Below, one piece after another: positions 24,291 to 35,579 of a stretch of DNA of 64,000 bases; position 1 is the stretch's first letter, and every line of letters begins with the position of its first letter. The DNA is from Chromera velia (lineage: Eukaryota > Sar > Chromeraceae): NCBI GenBank assembly GCA_018398765.1, contig JAHBMJ010003419.1:105244-169243 (forward strand), given 5' to 3'. The notes under the pieces are model-generated. The model did no database searches, was not told the origin of the DNA, and saw only the letters and a program-made list of their open reading frames with translations. A program made the position numbers and the translations under genes.

Positions 24291-25309
24291 TTTGGTTGCT
24301 TTTTCTCTGCTGCCTATTTCTGGAGGATGGTTGTCTTTTCCTGACCTACCTTCACTTCGTAGAGTGCGTTTGATACATGTTTTTTCCTGTGTTCCTTCTG
24401 TTTCGGCCAAGAAGGGCCTCATATCCTCTCATCTTATCTGGACCCTTCTTTCTTGTAATGCACCTGTGGTTGTCTTAGTTGATAAACTCACTTTTCTGTT
24501 TTTGGAGTTATATATTCTGAGATGGCCTGTTTTATTTTTACTTGATTTGTTCATGTCTACAGTCCATCGGACTGGTGATGATGGCCTTCGTTCTCTTTAG
24601 AAGACGCGTTTGTCTTTTCTTTGTTTTGTCCTAAAATAATCTACATATGACTGATTTCCAACGTTACAGCCTTTTGTTGTGGTTTGCTTCCGCAAGTGCA
24701 CCTGAGAACCGTCAGTGAAAGACAAAAGACAGCGGTATGGATATGGAGGGGCGTCGCGCGCGGGACACTAACTGACTGTACTGACAATTGAAACTTTTGT
24801 ACCTGAAAGTGACTTTGAAAAATTTAGTTTTTAAAACATTAAAATAGATAGTTTAACCTTTAAACTAATTGATTTTCATAATTTATTTAAGACTATTTAA
24901 GCTTAGTAAGATGTTTAAAAAATGAAATAAAAAAATGTATATATAGAGTATATATTTTTTCAAAACCATAAATTGTCTGGTATCTATCATCGTAAATTAA
25001 CGCTAAGACGAAAACACAATAAGAAATGTATCTGAATGGCTCTGAATCGATCTGATTGAAGCATTTCTTCTCATGATCATAACTGTTTTGTTTTTAATTC
25101 ATATGAGGCACTGCTTAATGGTGGGCGTGTCAGGGGTAGGGGGAGGAGGGGGGGGGCATCTCAGTATATATCAAACATGCACACCCATCAACGCCACCTA
25201 CAGAAATACGTGCACACAAACAGAAAGTCAGTCGAATCGCCAGAATACACATAAAAGCATACATGCAAACATAACCTGTATCTTTAATTTGCATCAGAAT
25301 GATACATGA

Positions 25310-26070
25310 AAGCAGGAAGACCGAAATTGGGAAAGCAATCGGACGGGCAGGAAGGCCGAAATCGGGAAAACAATCAGGCGGGCAGGAAGGCTGAAATTGG
25401 AAGGCAGTCAGGCCGCCAAGAAGACCAAAATTGGAAGGCAGGCATGTAGGCAGAAAGAACGAATTCTGAGAGGCAGTCGGACACACAAGAAGGCCGAACT
25501 TGGGAAAACAGTCGGGCTAGCAGGAAGAACAAAATTGGGAAGGCCATCGGGCAAGCAAGATGACCGAAATTAGGAAGCGTTAGGAGGAAACTTGGGCAAG
25601 AAGGAAGGCCAAAATAAGGAAGACAATCAGGTAGGCAGGAAAGCCGAAATTGGAAAGGCAACTGGACAGGCAGGAAGGCCGAAATTGCGAAGTCAGTCAG
25701 GCAGACAGAAAGGCCGAAATTTGGAAAGCATTGAGGCAGACAGAAAGACCGAAATTTGGAGGGCAGTCAGGCAGGCAAGAAGGCCGAAATAGGAAAGCAG
25801 TCAGCATAGCAGGAATGCAAAACTTTCGAAGGCAGTCAGGCAGGCAAGAAAGCTGAAATTAGGAAGGCAATCGAGCAGGCAGGAAGACCAAAATTGAGAG
25901 TGCGGCGAAGACTGAAATTAAAAAGGCAATAGGGCGGGCGGAAAGGCCAAAATTAGGAAGGCATTTAGCCAAACAGAAAGGCTGAAAGCTAAAGGGCAGT
26001 CAAGCAGGCAAGAAGGGCAAAATTTCGGAGGCAGTCAGGCAGGTAGAAAAAAATACAGGCTCAGCACGTA
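25310..26070. repeat. Degenerate minisatellite (GGCAGGAAGGCCGAAATTGGGAA-type)
   Basis: About 20 imperfect units of roughly 35-40 bp, each built around CAGGAAGGCCGAAATTGG.AAGGCAGTCGGG. Spurious reading frames on both strands follow this period. It lies inside the inverted-repeat-ended element. Confidence 0.8.
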
Positions 26071-26410
26071 GGGGCACTACTCCCTTTCGCAGTTTGAAGA
26101 CTACGGCCTTAACGAAAATGCAAAGACCTACCTCTGGAGGAGTTAAAGAAGGACTGGGACATAAAACAAGCATCTCCTGGAGGAGACCTACGACCTGTAA
26201 AGAGCAGAGGAGGGGGGCAGGGGTGAACAACACACGCAAAGGGAGACGGCAGTTTTGTGCCTTGCCGAAAGCAGACTAGTCAGTCATTCAAAAACTACAA
26301 TGGCCAGGTTGCAGCCACACAGAGACACTCACAGATATCGTACAAAGCCTTCTGCATACACCAAGAAGGCTCATCTCTGCAAACAAGATTTTTTTAATTC
26401 CCTCACTGGG

Positions 26411-26639
26411 AGGGGGGGGTGGACCCTCTCCCAGGGGTACAAAACGACCCAATTTGGTACCCCTGATGGAGGGGGAGGGTCCGACCTGCTCTGCAGGTTT
26501 GCGTCCAAAATGTATCCAGGAAACACTCTTAAACATATTTTGAATGCAAACCTGCAGAGCAGGTTGGACCTCCCCCCTCTACCAGGGGTACCAAATTGGG
26601 TCGTTTCGTACCCTTGTGAGAGGGTCCACCCCCCCCTGT
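26411..26639. repeat. Long inverted repeat (hairpin), arms ~105 bp
   Basis: The left arm (about 26411-26515) and right arm (about 26536-26639) are inverted copies including GGTACCCCTG, ACCTGCTCTGCAGGTTTGC and the (G)8/(C)8 ends, with only about 20 bp between. This would form a cruciform or a hairpin RNA. It may be a small nested foldback element. Confidence 0.85.
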
Positions 26640-28270
26640 TGCTAGTGGAACAACACAAAATGAACTGACCTGATTGAGCGATCCAAACCAGTCCGGCAAC
26701 CCTTCTACTTGTCGGACAACTCCTTTGCATCGAGGCAACCACTCCCATGAGTAACTAGAGGTGTCCAGCTAACACAGATACCGGAGGGGGAAAAAACTCC
26801 AGAATCTATAACCCCTACAAAAATGAGGTTCTGGAATAAAAAACTGAACACGATTTCGTCGTTGTCAAGCCTTCCAATACAATCCAATAGAACGCTTGAC
26901 AACGAGATTTTGTGGATAGAGGCCCATTCTGTTGACCCAACTTTCTGAGTGGAGGAGAACTTTCTGAAGACCTGACTGAGAATTTTTCAGATCGGCATTT
27001 TGATGGGTCAGCGCGCAGCCGGGAAGTGCTTTTTGGCCTTGGTGGCCGGCCGGGCTCTGGCCCGCAACGCGTAGCTTGCCTTCTGGGGCCGTCACATGGT
27101 TGGCCGATCTAAAATCGGCTCCCAAAATCGGCTTTCCGTCGAATGTTTCAAGTCAGTCAGAGCATGACCTAGTGCCGCCTCTCTCCCATCACACAGACTT
27201 GCTCTCTAGCAATGAAAGTAGGCTTTATCGAAAGCCCAGAGGATTGGTTTCTTTGCTTTTTCTTAGGTTTATGACATTCACTCTACTGGTTGCCCTGAGA
27301 GGGCAATTTCGATCTTTCATCACGAAAGGCACTGCCCGTCTCCACGCAAAAGGGCCTACGAAGTTGCCCCAGTAAAGCTTCCATGCGTTCGCTCTAACAA
27401 GCTCTAGATGAGGAGCTGGAAAGGCTTTCTGGATGAGGGGGCCAGCTCTGGGTGGCCAGAAGGTGAGCCACTTTATGAATTTTTGCATATCTGTGCTGCA
27501 GGTCAGACTGAGCCTTTCTCGGAGGACCGTTTGTCGGTGCTTGGGTTTCGTAAGGAAGCATTACGGCTAGTAATCTCGGGTGACCTGAAGTTGTGGGAGT
27601 GGGGCGCAGCTCTTGTTCATATGAGAATTTGGAGGTATGGCTCCTGGGTGGACTAAGACCCAGTGGCCAGTGCTGGGCCTTACCCAGAAAAAATAAGAAC
27701 GCTATGATGGCTGGTCGTAGGCAAGGCCCTCTGGCTAGAGGCCATGGATTGATCAGGCTTTCAAAAGCTAAGCATTTACCTCTTACATGGTCATAGTGCT
27801 TAACATTTGTTTGGTTGAACTGCTTTCTGTGGGTGTTAAATCGGCAGATCTGTTTGCGGACATTCATTTTTACCTTTCATGGGGGCTGCCCGCTGTGTGC
27901 TCCCTCCTTACATCAATGTGCGGATTCGGCATATTCTATTAGAAGTAAAAGTTAGCTTGTTTATATATTACACTGCGCATTATCACATGCCTGCAGAGTT
28001 TGCAATCATTCCCCGATATATCAACATACTATAACTCTTTCACCTCACTCACGTCCAACAATAAATTATTTCTAACATACACACTACAAACCCATTAAAC
28101 CTTATCTTTAAAAGTTGTTCATACTTTCATGCAGGTAAGAAACAATAAATAGAATCATTCTAAGTGCTTTCAAAACTTAGTTTTTTATATAAAATTTAGT
28201 ATAATATATAGAAAATTAAAAGTCACTTTCTAATACAAAAGTTTCAATTGTCAGTACAGTCAGTTCACTA

Positions 28271-28612
28271 CGTGTGTTCTCTAATCATGCCTACAGTCTA
28301 TCCATGGCATCGGCTTGCAAGGATCGACGTAATGCTACGATTAATTGGCATGCTAATTTCGAGCTATTAATGTTTAGCTCGGCGTGTATGCGAAGCTTCA
28401 ATCTCCAAAGTTTTTTGCATGCATGCATTTTTTGTATATCGGTTAATTAGCATGTATTCGATGAATTCTAATTGAATCAGACAGCAGCCTGTTGGATTGT
28501 ACTGGATTATGGTAGATTGACCGTATGCTCCTACCAACACATTCGTACACAGATAATATAAGATCTCAGCTGTTTGAAGAGACTATCAATTTCCTAGAAT
28601 CTCTATTATGAC
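28271..28612. repeat. Direct repeat B, copy 2
   Basis: Copy of 18966-19307. It starts right at the CACT flank of the inverted-repeat element, so that element inserted at or next to the edge of this repeat. Confidence 0.8.
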
Positions 28613-28984
28613 TTGCGCGCGATCCTGAAAAGCATATTTTGTGCGCGTTGCCGTATGTAGGGCCTGTACGTGGCACCACCACAAGGCTATCATGGTACTT
28701 AGTCGCTCGACAGGCTACTCGCATGGAGTAGGGCGCGGGATCGATGAGCGCGTACGTCTGTGCACTAAACGATACTTATAGTGAGGCATGCGTTCTGTAG
28801 CCAAGCAAGAAAGAGCCTGAAAGGCAGTAGAAGCTGGATGATTAGCATGAGTGGTTGTTGTTAGAACTCTGAGATGGAACTCCCTCTATAAACGTCTGAT
28901 TGAGAATATCTTTGTCTAGCCCACCATACTGCTAGCCTCATGATTACTTAGCCCAGTACGCACACAGCTTACAGTTTGGTTAGC
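28613..28984. repeat. Dispersed repeat C, copy 1
   Basis: About 370 bp from TGACTTGCGCGCGATCC to AGTACGCACACAGCTTAC, highly similar to 31975-32350. An internal segment (CGTATGTAGGGCCTGTACG onward) also recurs at 31135-31240. It continues directly from repeat B in two of its locations, so B and C may be parts of one larger element. Confidence 0.75.
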
Positions 28985-31590
28985 AGAGCGTTTGGCAACA
29001 CAAGGAGGCAGATGTGGTGTGGATCGCAAATTTTGTAGTATTGATGAACAGTCAGACTGGACAGAGAATTCTCATCACTGTACGCAAGGTCTGTACTAAC
29101 AAAAGTGTAGTGCCAGCTCGTTAGTAGAAAAACTCGTTAAAAGAAAAGAGATTTCGTCTCCTTTGTGTTGTTTGTTCTCAAATCAAAATTTGTGGCGGAT
29201 TTGAGACTCTTTTCCAGATGTAATGGAGCGTGGTGTTTCTTTTTATTCTCTTTGTCTTAAGGGAGTTTTTAGAACTCAAGGTTGCTAGCCCGCTAGAGAT
29301 GAGGGTCTAGAAGGACAAGCTTGAGGAGGGAGACCATTCAGTCTGATTGACTGAACTGACTGACTGACTGACTGCCGTCTCTGCTGATTGTGCTGCATGC
29401 AATGAAGCACGAGGTGTCCAGGCCTACACGGAACGCGCCCAGGTGATGCAGAAGATGCTTTTGGCTGTTTTGCTTTGTGAGAGGTTTGGGATGGAAGGAG
29501 GAAGAACATCTTGTGGAGTGGAGGTTTAGTTATGGTGACTGGAGGTGTGTGGTCTTTGTCTTCGCTCGCAACTAGGTGTGCCGCGTTTCTAAATGCTCAG
29601 TAGTACCATAGGGGCACTGTGGCTGCTGCACATCAGATTCTCCAAGTCAGTGAACTCCTGGATTGTTTTCTTTTGGTTGTTGATTGAAGGTTGAGAAATT
29701 TGTTTTGGGGGGAGGAAGGAAGGGAGGTGATGAAGTGAGAGAGAGTGTGTTGAAGTCGGTATGGGTCTGGTGGCTAGTATGTCTGACTGTATCTGTCTGT
29801 ACATCCTGACTATATTGTGTCTTCGCGATAGGAATGGGTCATGGGGGCCAAAACAGTTGGGAAGGAAAGAGAGAAAAGAGAAGGAGAAGAGGGAATTTTC
29901 AAAGGAAGTTGGAGGTGAGGAGACTGAGGGTTTGTTATGGTGAGAGGAGATTGCCGAAAAGAAGAGATACAAACATAAAAAAGAAGAGGCAATGAAGAGA
30001 AGAAGAGAAGTGACTGCATGAGGGAATGATAGTGGGGAAGATGTGGGGCAGGGAAAGGAGAGGCTGTATGTCTTCAGTGTCTAGGAACGGCCGCCTGAGG
30101 GCTGATGACTTCGGCTGGGATGTCTGTAGGGCGAATGTTGGTGTGTTGCTTCTCTTGCTATCTCTATCTTGTGTTGTCTCTGTTGTCTTTACTTTCCCTC
30201 TGTCTGTCTGGGTTGGGAGGAAAAGTAAAAAAAGAAAAGGGGGGGAAGAAGGAAAAATGAGAGAGACTGGGAGCAAGAATATAAGAGTACACATGCATGA
30301 CGCTGACACAGCAAACAGAAGAGTGAGAGTGTCGACTGCGCGTCGAACCATGCCCCGTATACTGTGAACTCTGAAAGCATATCTTGGCGATTAGCAGTTC
30401 TGAGCAGTGTGTTGACTTTGCGTCAAACCATCGACTTTGCGTTGAAAGAAAAAAGAGAAAACCCGGCTGTTTGTGGCCACATTCGCCGGTGTGTGGTCGT
30501 ACTCGTCTTGTTCCAACTACGTATTGCAGTGTCTAAATCCTCTGGCGTCTATGCAGATCATTGCCATGGCACTGCTCGCAGAGGACTGTAATTTTGCTTC
30601 CGACTGTCAGGAGTGTGTGAAGGAGCACGGAGTTGCATATCCATAAGCAGGCTACGTGCGATTTTGGCCTTGGTGCAGCGGGGGGCCTGAGGTGAGAAGA
30701 TAAACTGGAGAGGTGTAGAGAGGGTAACATGTGCAACACATTGAGTGTATTGTAGGCTACAGATGGGAGGCATTGCGGTCCTTCGGGACTGGAGGCCAGC
30801 GTGTACCCTGAACAGTCGACTGAAAATTGAGTGCCCAAGGTCGCTAGCCAGTGTATGTGAGAGGGTGTACTGAACTACATACGTCTGTTTCAGAGGTCGA
30901 CTGCAGTTTTGTTCAGCGATCCAAGACTGAAGCTTAGCGTCATTGCAACCATTTTGTCGTTGTCATGCGATCACGCTGTCTTAATTGAGAAAAAGAAAGA
31001 ATTGAGATTGGGTGGATTGATTTTGCCCACCCAACCTACCCAACGAGCGGACAGATGTAGGGATGGAATATGGATGGTGATAGAAAAAGAAAGAAAATGC
31101 ATATGAGCCGAGCATGTACATCGGCCTCGGCGAGAGAGCAGATGTAGGGCCTATACGTAGCATCATCACAAGGCTGTTATGATTACCGTACTTAATCGTT
31201 CGATGGGCTACTCGCACGGAGTAGGGCACGGGATTGATGAAACATGTGAATAAATGAATGAAGTTGGCTTTGCTAAAGTGGAGCCGTGCTCCCAGCAGCC
31301 CATGTTCATGCAAGAGATCGTCAATCACTCAACTTTAGAGATAAAGCTAAGCGCGAGATCCCCTGAAGTGCTCGCTTGGTGAGCTCACGAGCAGCATGCA
31401 CGTTGTAGGTAGCAATATAAGACTCGAACAGAAGAAGAAAAGGTCGCGTTCACACAGAGACAGGCGTGCACAGTGAGTGACAAAGATCGCAAACAGCTCT
31501 GCATGCTTCATACAGATCGACTTGTAAAAGCAAAAGCAGCATCTTCCTCGCTTCTGTTTCGGCTGTATCCGATCCCTCAATTCCTTCTCT
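28985..31590. other. Long stretch without a supported gene
   Basis: Open frames of up to about 140 codons occur on both strands, but none shows a domain, plausible splice chain or family motif. It contains a TGAC run (29349-29376), a GGAAAGAGAGAAAAG purine tract near 29860-30010 and a partial copy of repeat C (31135-31240). Confidence 0.5.
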
Positions 31591-31872
31591 CTAAATCCTT
31601 TGCTTCACTTTCTTTCCCTCTACCACTTTGTTTAGTTTATTTCTTGCTTCTACCCAATTGGAGCATACTGAAAGCCGGTGCCAGAGATCATCAATTTTTC
31701 TTCTATTTGAACAATCCTCTGCCAGACAAAACACCTCTCCCGGAGAGTTGGCCCCCCCCGTTAGACCCTTCCGATTTAGTGTTAATGTCCTTAGGAGTGG
31801 CTCAATCTTCTCACATAAGGCACTTCTCGGCAGACAAGACATCCATACCTTGGGGCCATTCTTTGAAGACAA
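31591..31872 (-). pseudogene. LINE ORF2 C-terminal fragment
   Basis: The minus-strand frame contains FCLAEDCSNRRKIDDLWHRL followed by SVCSNWVEARNKL, a C...C...H...C arrangement like the zinc knuckle at the end of many LINE ORF2 proteins (an H...C pair before a helix with R). No RT motif is visible nearby. Evidence is only this short pattern. Confidence 0.35.
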
Positions 31873-31883
31873 AAGAAATAGAG

Positions 31884-32350
31884 ATACCGTATGCTCCTAG
31901 CAACACATTCGTGCACAGATAATATAAGATCTCAGCTGTTTGAAGAGACTATCAATTTCCTAGAATCTCTATTATGACTTGCGCGCGATCCTGAAAAGCA
32001 TATTTTGTGCGCGTTGCCGTATGTAGGGCCTGTATGTGGCGCCACCACAAGGCTATCATGGTACTTAGTCGCTCGACAGGCTACTCGCACGGAGTAGGGC
32101 GCGGGATCGATGAGGGCGTACGTCTGTACACTAAACGATACTTATAGTGAGACATGCATTCTATAGTCAAGCAAGAAAGAGCCTGGAAGGCAGTAGAAGC
32201 TAGATGATTAACATGAGTAGTTATTGTCAGAACTCTAAGATACAACTCCTTCTATAAACGTCCGATTGAGAATATCTCTGTCTAGCCCACCATACTGCTA
32301 GCTAGACTGCTAGCCAGACTGCTAGCCTCATGATTACTTAGCCCAGTACG
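31884..32350. repeat. Repeats B (end) and C, further copy
   Basis: 31884-31974 matches the last ~90 bp of repeat B and 31975-32350 matches repeat C, in the same order and orientation as at 28520-28984. Confidence 0.75.
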
Positions 32351-32490
32351 ATAAGGGGATAAAATGCTTTTAGCACGAGGGGAGGGGGGGGAGCGTAACG
32401 CACGGCTAGCCTCATGATTACTTAGCCCAGTACGATAAGGGGATGAAATGCTTTTAGCACGAGGGGAAGGGGGGGGGCGTAACGCACGGC
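32321..32490. repeat. Tandem ~85-bp duplication
   Basis: GCTAGCCTCATGATTACTTA ... AAATGCTTTTAGCACGAGGGGA ... GTAACGCACG occurs twice in tandem (about 32321-32405 and 32406-32490), differing mainly in G-run length. A GC-rich inverted motif (CGCGCGGCGGCACGG) follows. Confidence 0.75.
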
Positions 32491-32592
32491 TTTGCCGCGC
32501 GGCGGCACGGCCCCCCCCCGTGCTGCAAAAAAAGGCTACCACGCGGTACGGCCCTACCGGGCCGTACAGCACGGCAGCAAGATTTTTTCTAG

Positions 32593-32852
32593 TGATAAAG
32601 TCTAGGGGTTGATGATGATATTCACGTAAAAGATCTCACGGTAATTCAGGTCCGGGGAGAAGGGGGGTCGATGCAACACTGCAAACTAGATACATGGTAA
32701 GACGGATCTCGCCGTTTCACGCATACGGCACAACACCACAAAAATCAGAACAACACATATGAATATACCCCACAAACAGGGCTTGCACAGACTAATGCGC
32801 AAGCGGCCCTGGAAAGGCACTAACAAATAACCATGCATTCGATGGCCTAACA
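32593..32852 (-). repeat. Copia 3' LTR
   Basis: 260 bp, closely similar to 38625-38896, with TG...CA ends and TCTAG just outside. Scattered substitutions and a small indel separate the two LTRs, so the insertion is not brand new. Confidence 0.9.
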
Positions 32853-32953
32853 ATCACCCCCTGACCGAACGCCGAACGAAGGCGGGAGGGAACATATAGG
32901 CCGTTACCACACAAACACAAAATCTCTCACTCAATGAATCATTCAATCACACA

Positions 32954-34642
32954 TCAATTCATTCTAGCAACTCGAGAGAATCGAGTCGCACGAGCAGACT
33001 TCGCAAAATTCAGAATCTTCCTCTTAGGCTCAACTGCACCCCCTCTTTCACGCTCAACTGAAGGTGTACTGTTTCGTCTCACTCTCTCCACAATGAACTT
33101 CGTATGCTTGTCGGCCCTCTGATCCTTTGTAGACACCCAAGACACTTTCGCGCGGAGCGCACGAAGCTCCTGCCAAACATACTTCAGCAAGCCATCCATG
33201 CGAGGCTCTCTCTTTGAGGACCCACTCTCCAACTGCGCAAGCAAAGGGGCACTGTCTGTGTAAATCTCCACTGAGGGAGACTTGCCCCACAAAGCAGACA
33301 CAAGCTCGTTCCACTGGAAGGCCTGCTTCATACCATCAACAAGGGCACAAAGCTCTGCAGACGTAGAGGAAATCAACTTTCTCTTTATTCGTTTGCTTTT
33401 CCATGCAACTAAGTTTGTCCTCCTCATCACTTCGACCGTTTCCTTCTCATCAACCAAGTAACATTCAAAACCACTTCTTTCTTCACATCGCACAAGGGAA
33501 TATGCAGCATCAACAAACAAAGCAATCTTTGGATCGACCACTGCATTCATTCTCAAAGTCTCTCCTTTCTCTTTCACACGCACAAAGGCAAGGAGGGCAG
33601 CAGTCAACTTCGCACCCGTCGGGCAAGAATTGTACCGCGACAGCTCTGAAAACAGAAAAGCCAAATCGACAGAAGTCCTGCACACCCATCCAAGAATGCC
33701 CATCACTTTCTGCATCACAGTAATAAGAGACTCATCCTTCTCTTCCTCCTTTGCCAAAAGATCGAAAGACAAATTCTTTCTCGGCAAACTCTCTTTCTCT
33801 ACAGGGATAGAAGACAAGTATCCTTCCTGTGAAATCACAAACTCATCTCCATTCTTTTTCACCTCCAATCCAGTGTAACCCATCTCTCCTCCTTCTACCA
33901 GAATCTCAGGCTCGTCCATCTGCAGCCTCTTTCTGATGGACGCGAAGTCACGCAAGGGATCAGCAGAGAAAACCAAAAGATCGTCCACATGCGCAACCAT
34001 GATCGCTTTCACTCCTTTCTTCTTGTCTCCTTCTTTATATAAAACAAAGACAGACTCAAGCACTTCCTCCCATCCTTCTTCTTTCGCAATCTTCTTCAAA
34101 TGCTGGCCATATAGACGCGGTGCATCCTTCAGACCATACATTGCATGCTCTAACTGACAGACCTGACCAGGAACGACACCTTCGGGAGACCCCGTCGGAA
34201 CGCGTCCTGACAGCTGCATATACACCTCATCATTTATCGGTGCAGTCAAAAATACAGTACGCACATCTGACTTTCCGACCGACCACTTTTTTCCAGCCGT
34301 AAACACAAAGAAAAACAAAAGAGCCCACCAGGAGGCCGTCCCACTGAATGTCTCTACATTCTTCCTGTCGTCTTGAAATCCTTTGCAGACCACCCTGGCT
34401 TTCGGCACTCTCTTTCCTCCTTTCATCTTCCATGTAAGCACCCATCGTGTCTTCATAACTCTTCTCTTTTGCGGCACTCTCACTCCATTTATCTTCAACA
34501 CTTTGTTCTCAGCAAAGCTCTTCAACTCCTTCTTTATTGCCTCATCATGACTTCCATTCCTCACTTCCTCCTCCGTTGTATCGATGTGACCCTTTCTCGG
34601 ATTCACATGACTCATCATTTTCTCAATCACTTTCTCACTCAC
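32954..34642 (-). pseudogene. Copia reverse transcriptase and RNase H (pol 3' part)
   Basis: 562 open residues. Copia RT motifs appear in order: TRWVLTWKMKGGKRVPKARVV (fingers), VGKSDVRTVFLTAPINDEVYM (motif A region), HAMYGLKDAPRLYGQHL (Copia YGLKQAPR-like) and MVAHVDDLLVFS (catalytic VDD). RNase H follows: LFVDAAYSLV, ISSTSAELCALVDGM, IYTDSAPLLAQL and RADKHTK. It ends ARMN-TGA at 32954. A conserved Q is replaced by D in YGLKDAPR; the catalytic aspartates of RT and the D-E-D residues of RNase H appear kept. This part alone is uninterrupted, but it depends on broken upstream frames. Confidence 0.9.
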
Positions 34643-34792
34643 TTTGACTCGCTGACTTCTTCCTTTTGCGCCTCTCTGCTCTCTCTTCTCTTTAATCTTG
34701 CTTTTCAGTTTCTCTCTGTTGTCTCTCTGCTCTCTGTTTTCCTCTTTCTCCTGTTCTTTCTCGCTTCTCTGTTCTTCTCTTTCTTCTTTCTC

Positions 34793-35473
34793 CTATGGCG
34801 ACTTCTGGGTTGCCAAGCCCGGTTCTCTCTCTTCTCTCTCGCCTCTCTTTTCCTTCTTCGCTACTCTGGCTGACTTCTTTCCTTCCTGTGCTCTTCTCTG
34901 CACGATATCTTCCTGAGAGAATTCTCTCACTTCAACTTCCTGTGCGAAACGCACTCTTTTCTTTGTCTTCTGTTTGCCGGGAAAACCCAAACGAAACGCA
35001 GACTTTCCTTCAGGCACGATATCAATGTCTTCTGCCTCAAGAAAACTTTCTTCTTCTTTCTTCTCTTCAACACGGACAGGCGCTGTCTGACTGGGCATGC
35101 ACTCCTTACCTGACTGCTCTGCCGAAGCCTCTCTACTCCCCACCCCCTGCTGTGCAGCCCACCATTCCAGTTCGCGACGCTGGAGTTGCGAGCCAACAGC
35201 ACTTTGAGAGGGAAGGCAAACAGGCACAGACACATCTGGCTCACCCGCAAGGACCCTCTCCAGTTGCCTCACGGCCGCCTGGGTCACCTGCTGGAGAAGG
35301 TGAGCTTGAGCTCGAGAAGAAGAAAGGACAGCTTCAGGGAGGTCACCCCCATCTGCAGAAATATCGGTCTCCTCCTCATCATCGAGAGAGAAATCGGAGA
35401 AACGATCCAACTCATCATCGACAAGCTCCTTTCTCGTCATCATGCAAAACATCACTAGACACATCAAGACCAT
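34793..35473 (-). pseudogene. Copia pol linker between integrase and RT
   Basis: A Glu/Ser/Gln-rich spacer (DDEEETDISADGGDLPEAV, then KTKKRVRFAQEVEVREF) in the RT frame, separated from the RT frame proper by a TAG at 34793. Such disordered linkers between integrase and RT are usual in Copia polyproteins. The shift from the integrase frame happens just upstream, near 35430. Confidence 0.7.
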
Positions 35474-35579
35474 ACCAAGACTTTAATGAAACAGCACTCA
35501 GATGAACACGCAAAGGACGCCACCCCTTCCCACTCTCTGTCTTTACAAGCACACACACAACAGAAGAACTCTCTACCCC

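Larger units (their letters stand above)
18966..24765 (+). mobile_element. Decayed GIY-YIG/RT retroelement (Penelope-like, nuclease upstream of RT)
   Basis: A plus-strand element with a 342-bp repeat (18966-19307) at its left, an open ORF1 (19419-20975), a GIY-YIG nuclease (within 21531-22109) and a reverse transcriptase (about 22380-24290). A near copy of the 342-bp repeat occurs at 28271-28612, the kind of displaced direct repeat ('pseudo-LTR') seen at Penelope-like elements. The nuclease lies before the RT, as in the N-terminal-nuclease Penelope-like clades reported from green algae, protists and invertebrates. The coding region is broken by frameshifts and stops, so this copy is dead. The right boundary is uncertain because another element begins at 24770. 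Confidence 0.65.
24770..28265. mobile_element. Inverted-repeat-ended DNA element, non-autonomous
   Basis: The ends are near-perfect terminal inverted repeats of about 50 bp: 24770 reads AACTGACTGTACTGACAATT and the reverse complement of 28265 leftward reads the same. Both sides are flanked by CACT (24766-24769 and 28266-28269), a 4-bp target duplication. Inside are an AT-rich left end, a minisatellite (25310-26070), a large hairpin (26411-26639) and sequence without any transposase motif that I can identify. It is probably a non-autonomous derivative; the superfamily is unknown. Confidence 0.75.

Noticed and set aside
25310-26070. CRISPR-like array
   Set aside because: Repeat units are degenerate throughout with no constant repeat/variable spacer pattern, and the DNA is eukaryotic.
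32954-34642. Functional host gene for the 562-residue open frame
   Set aside because: It is clearly Copia RT/RNase H lying between matching LTRs with a target duplication.
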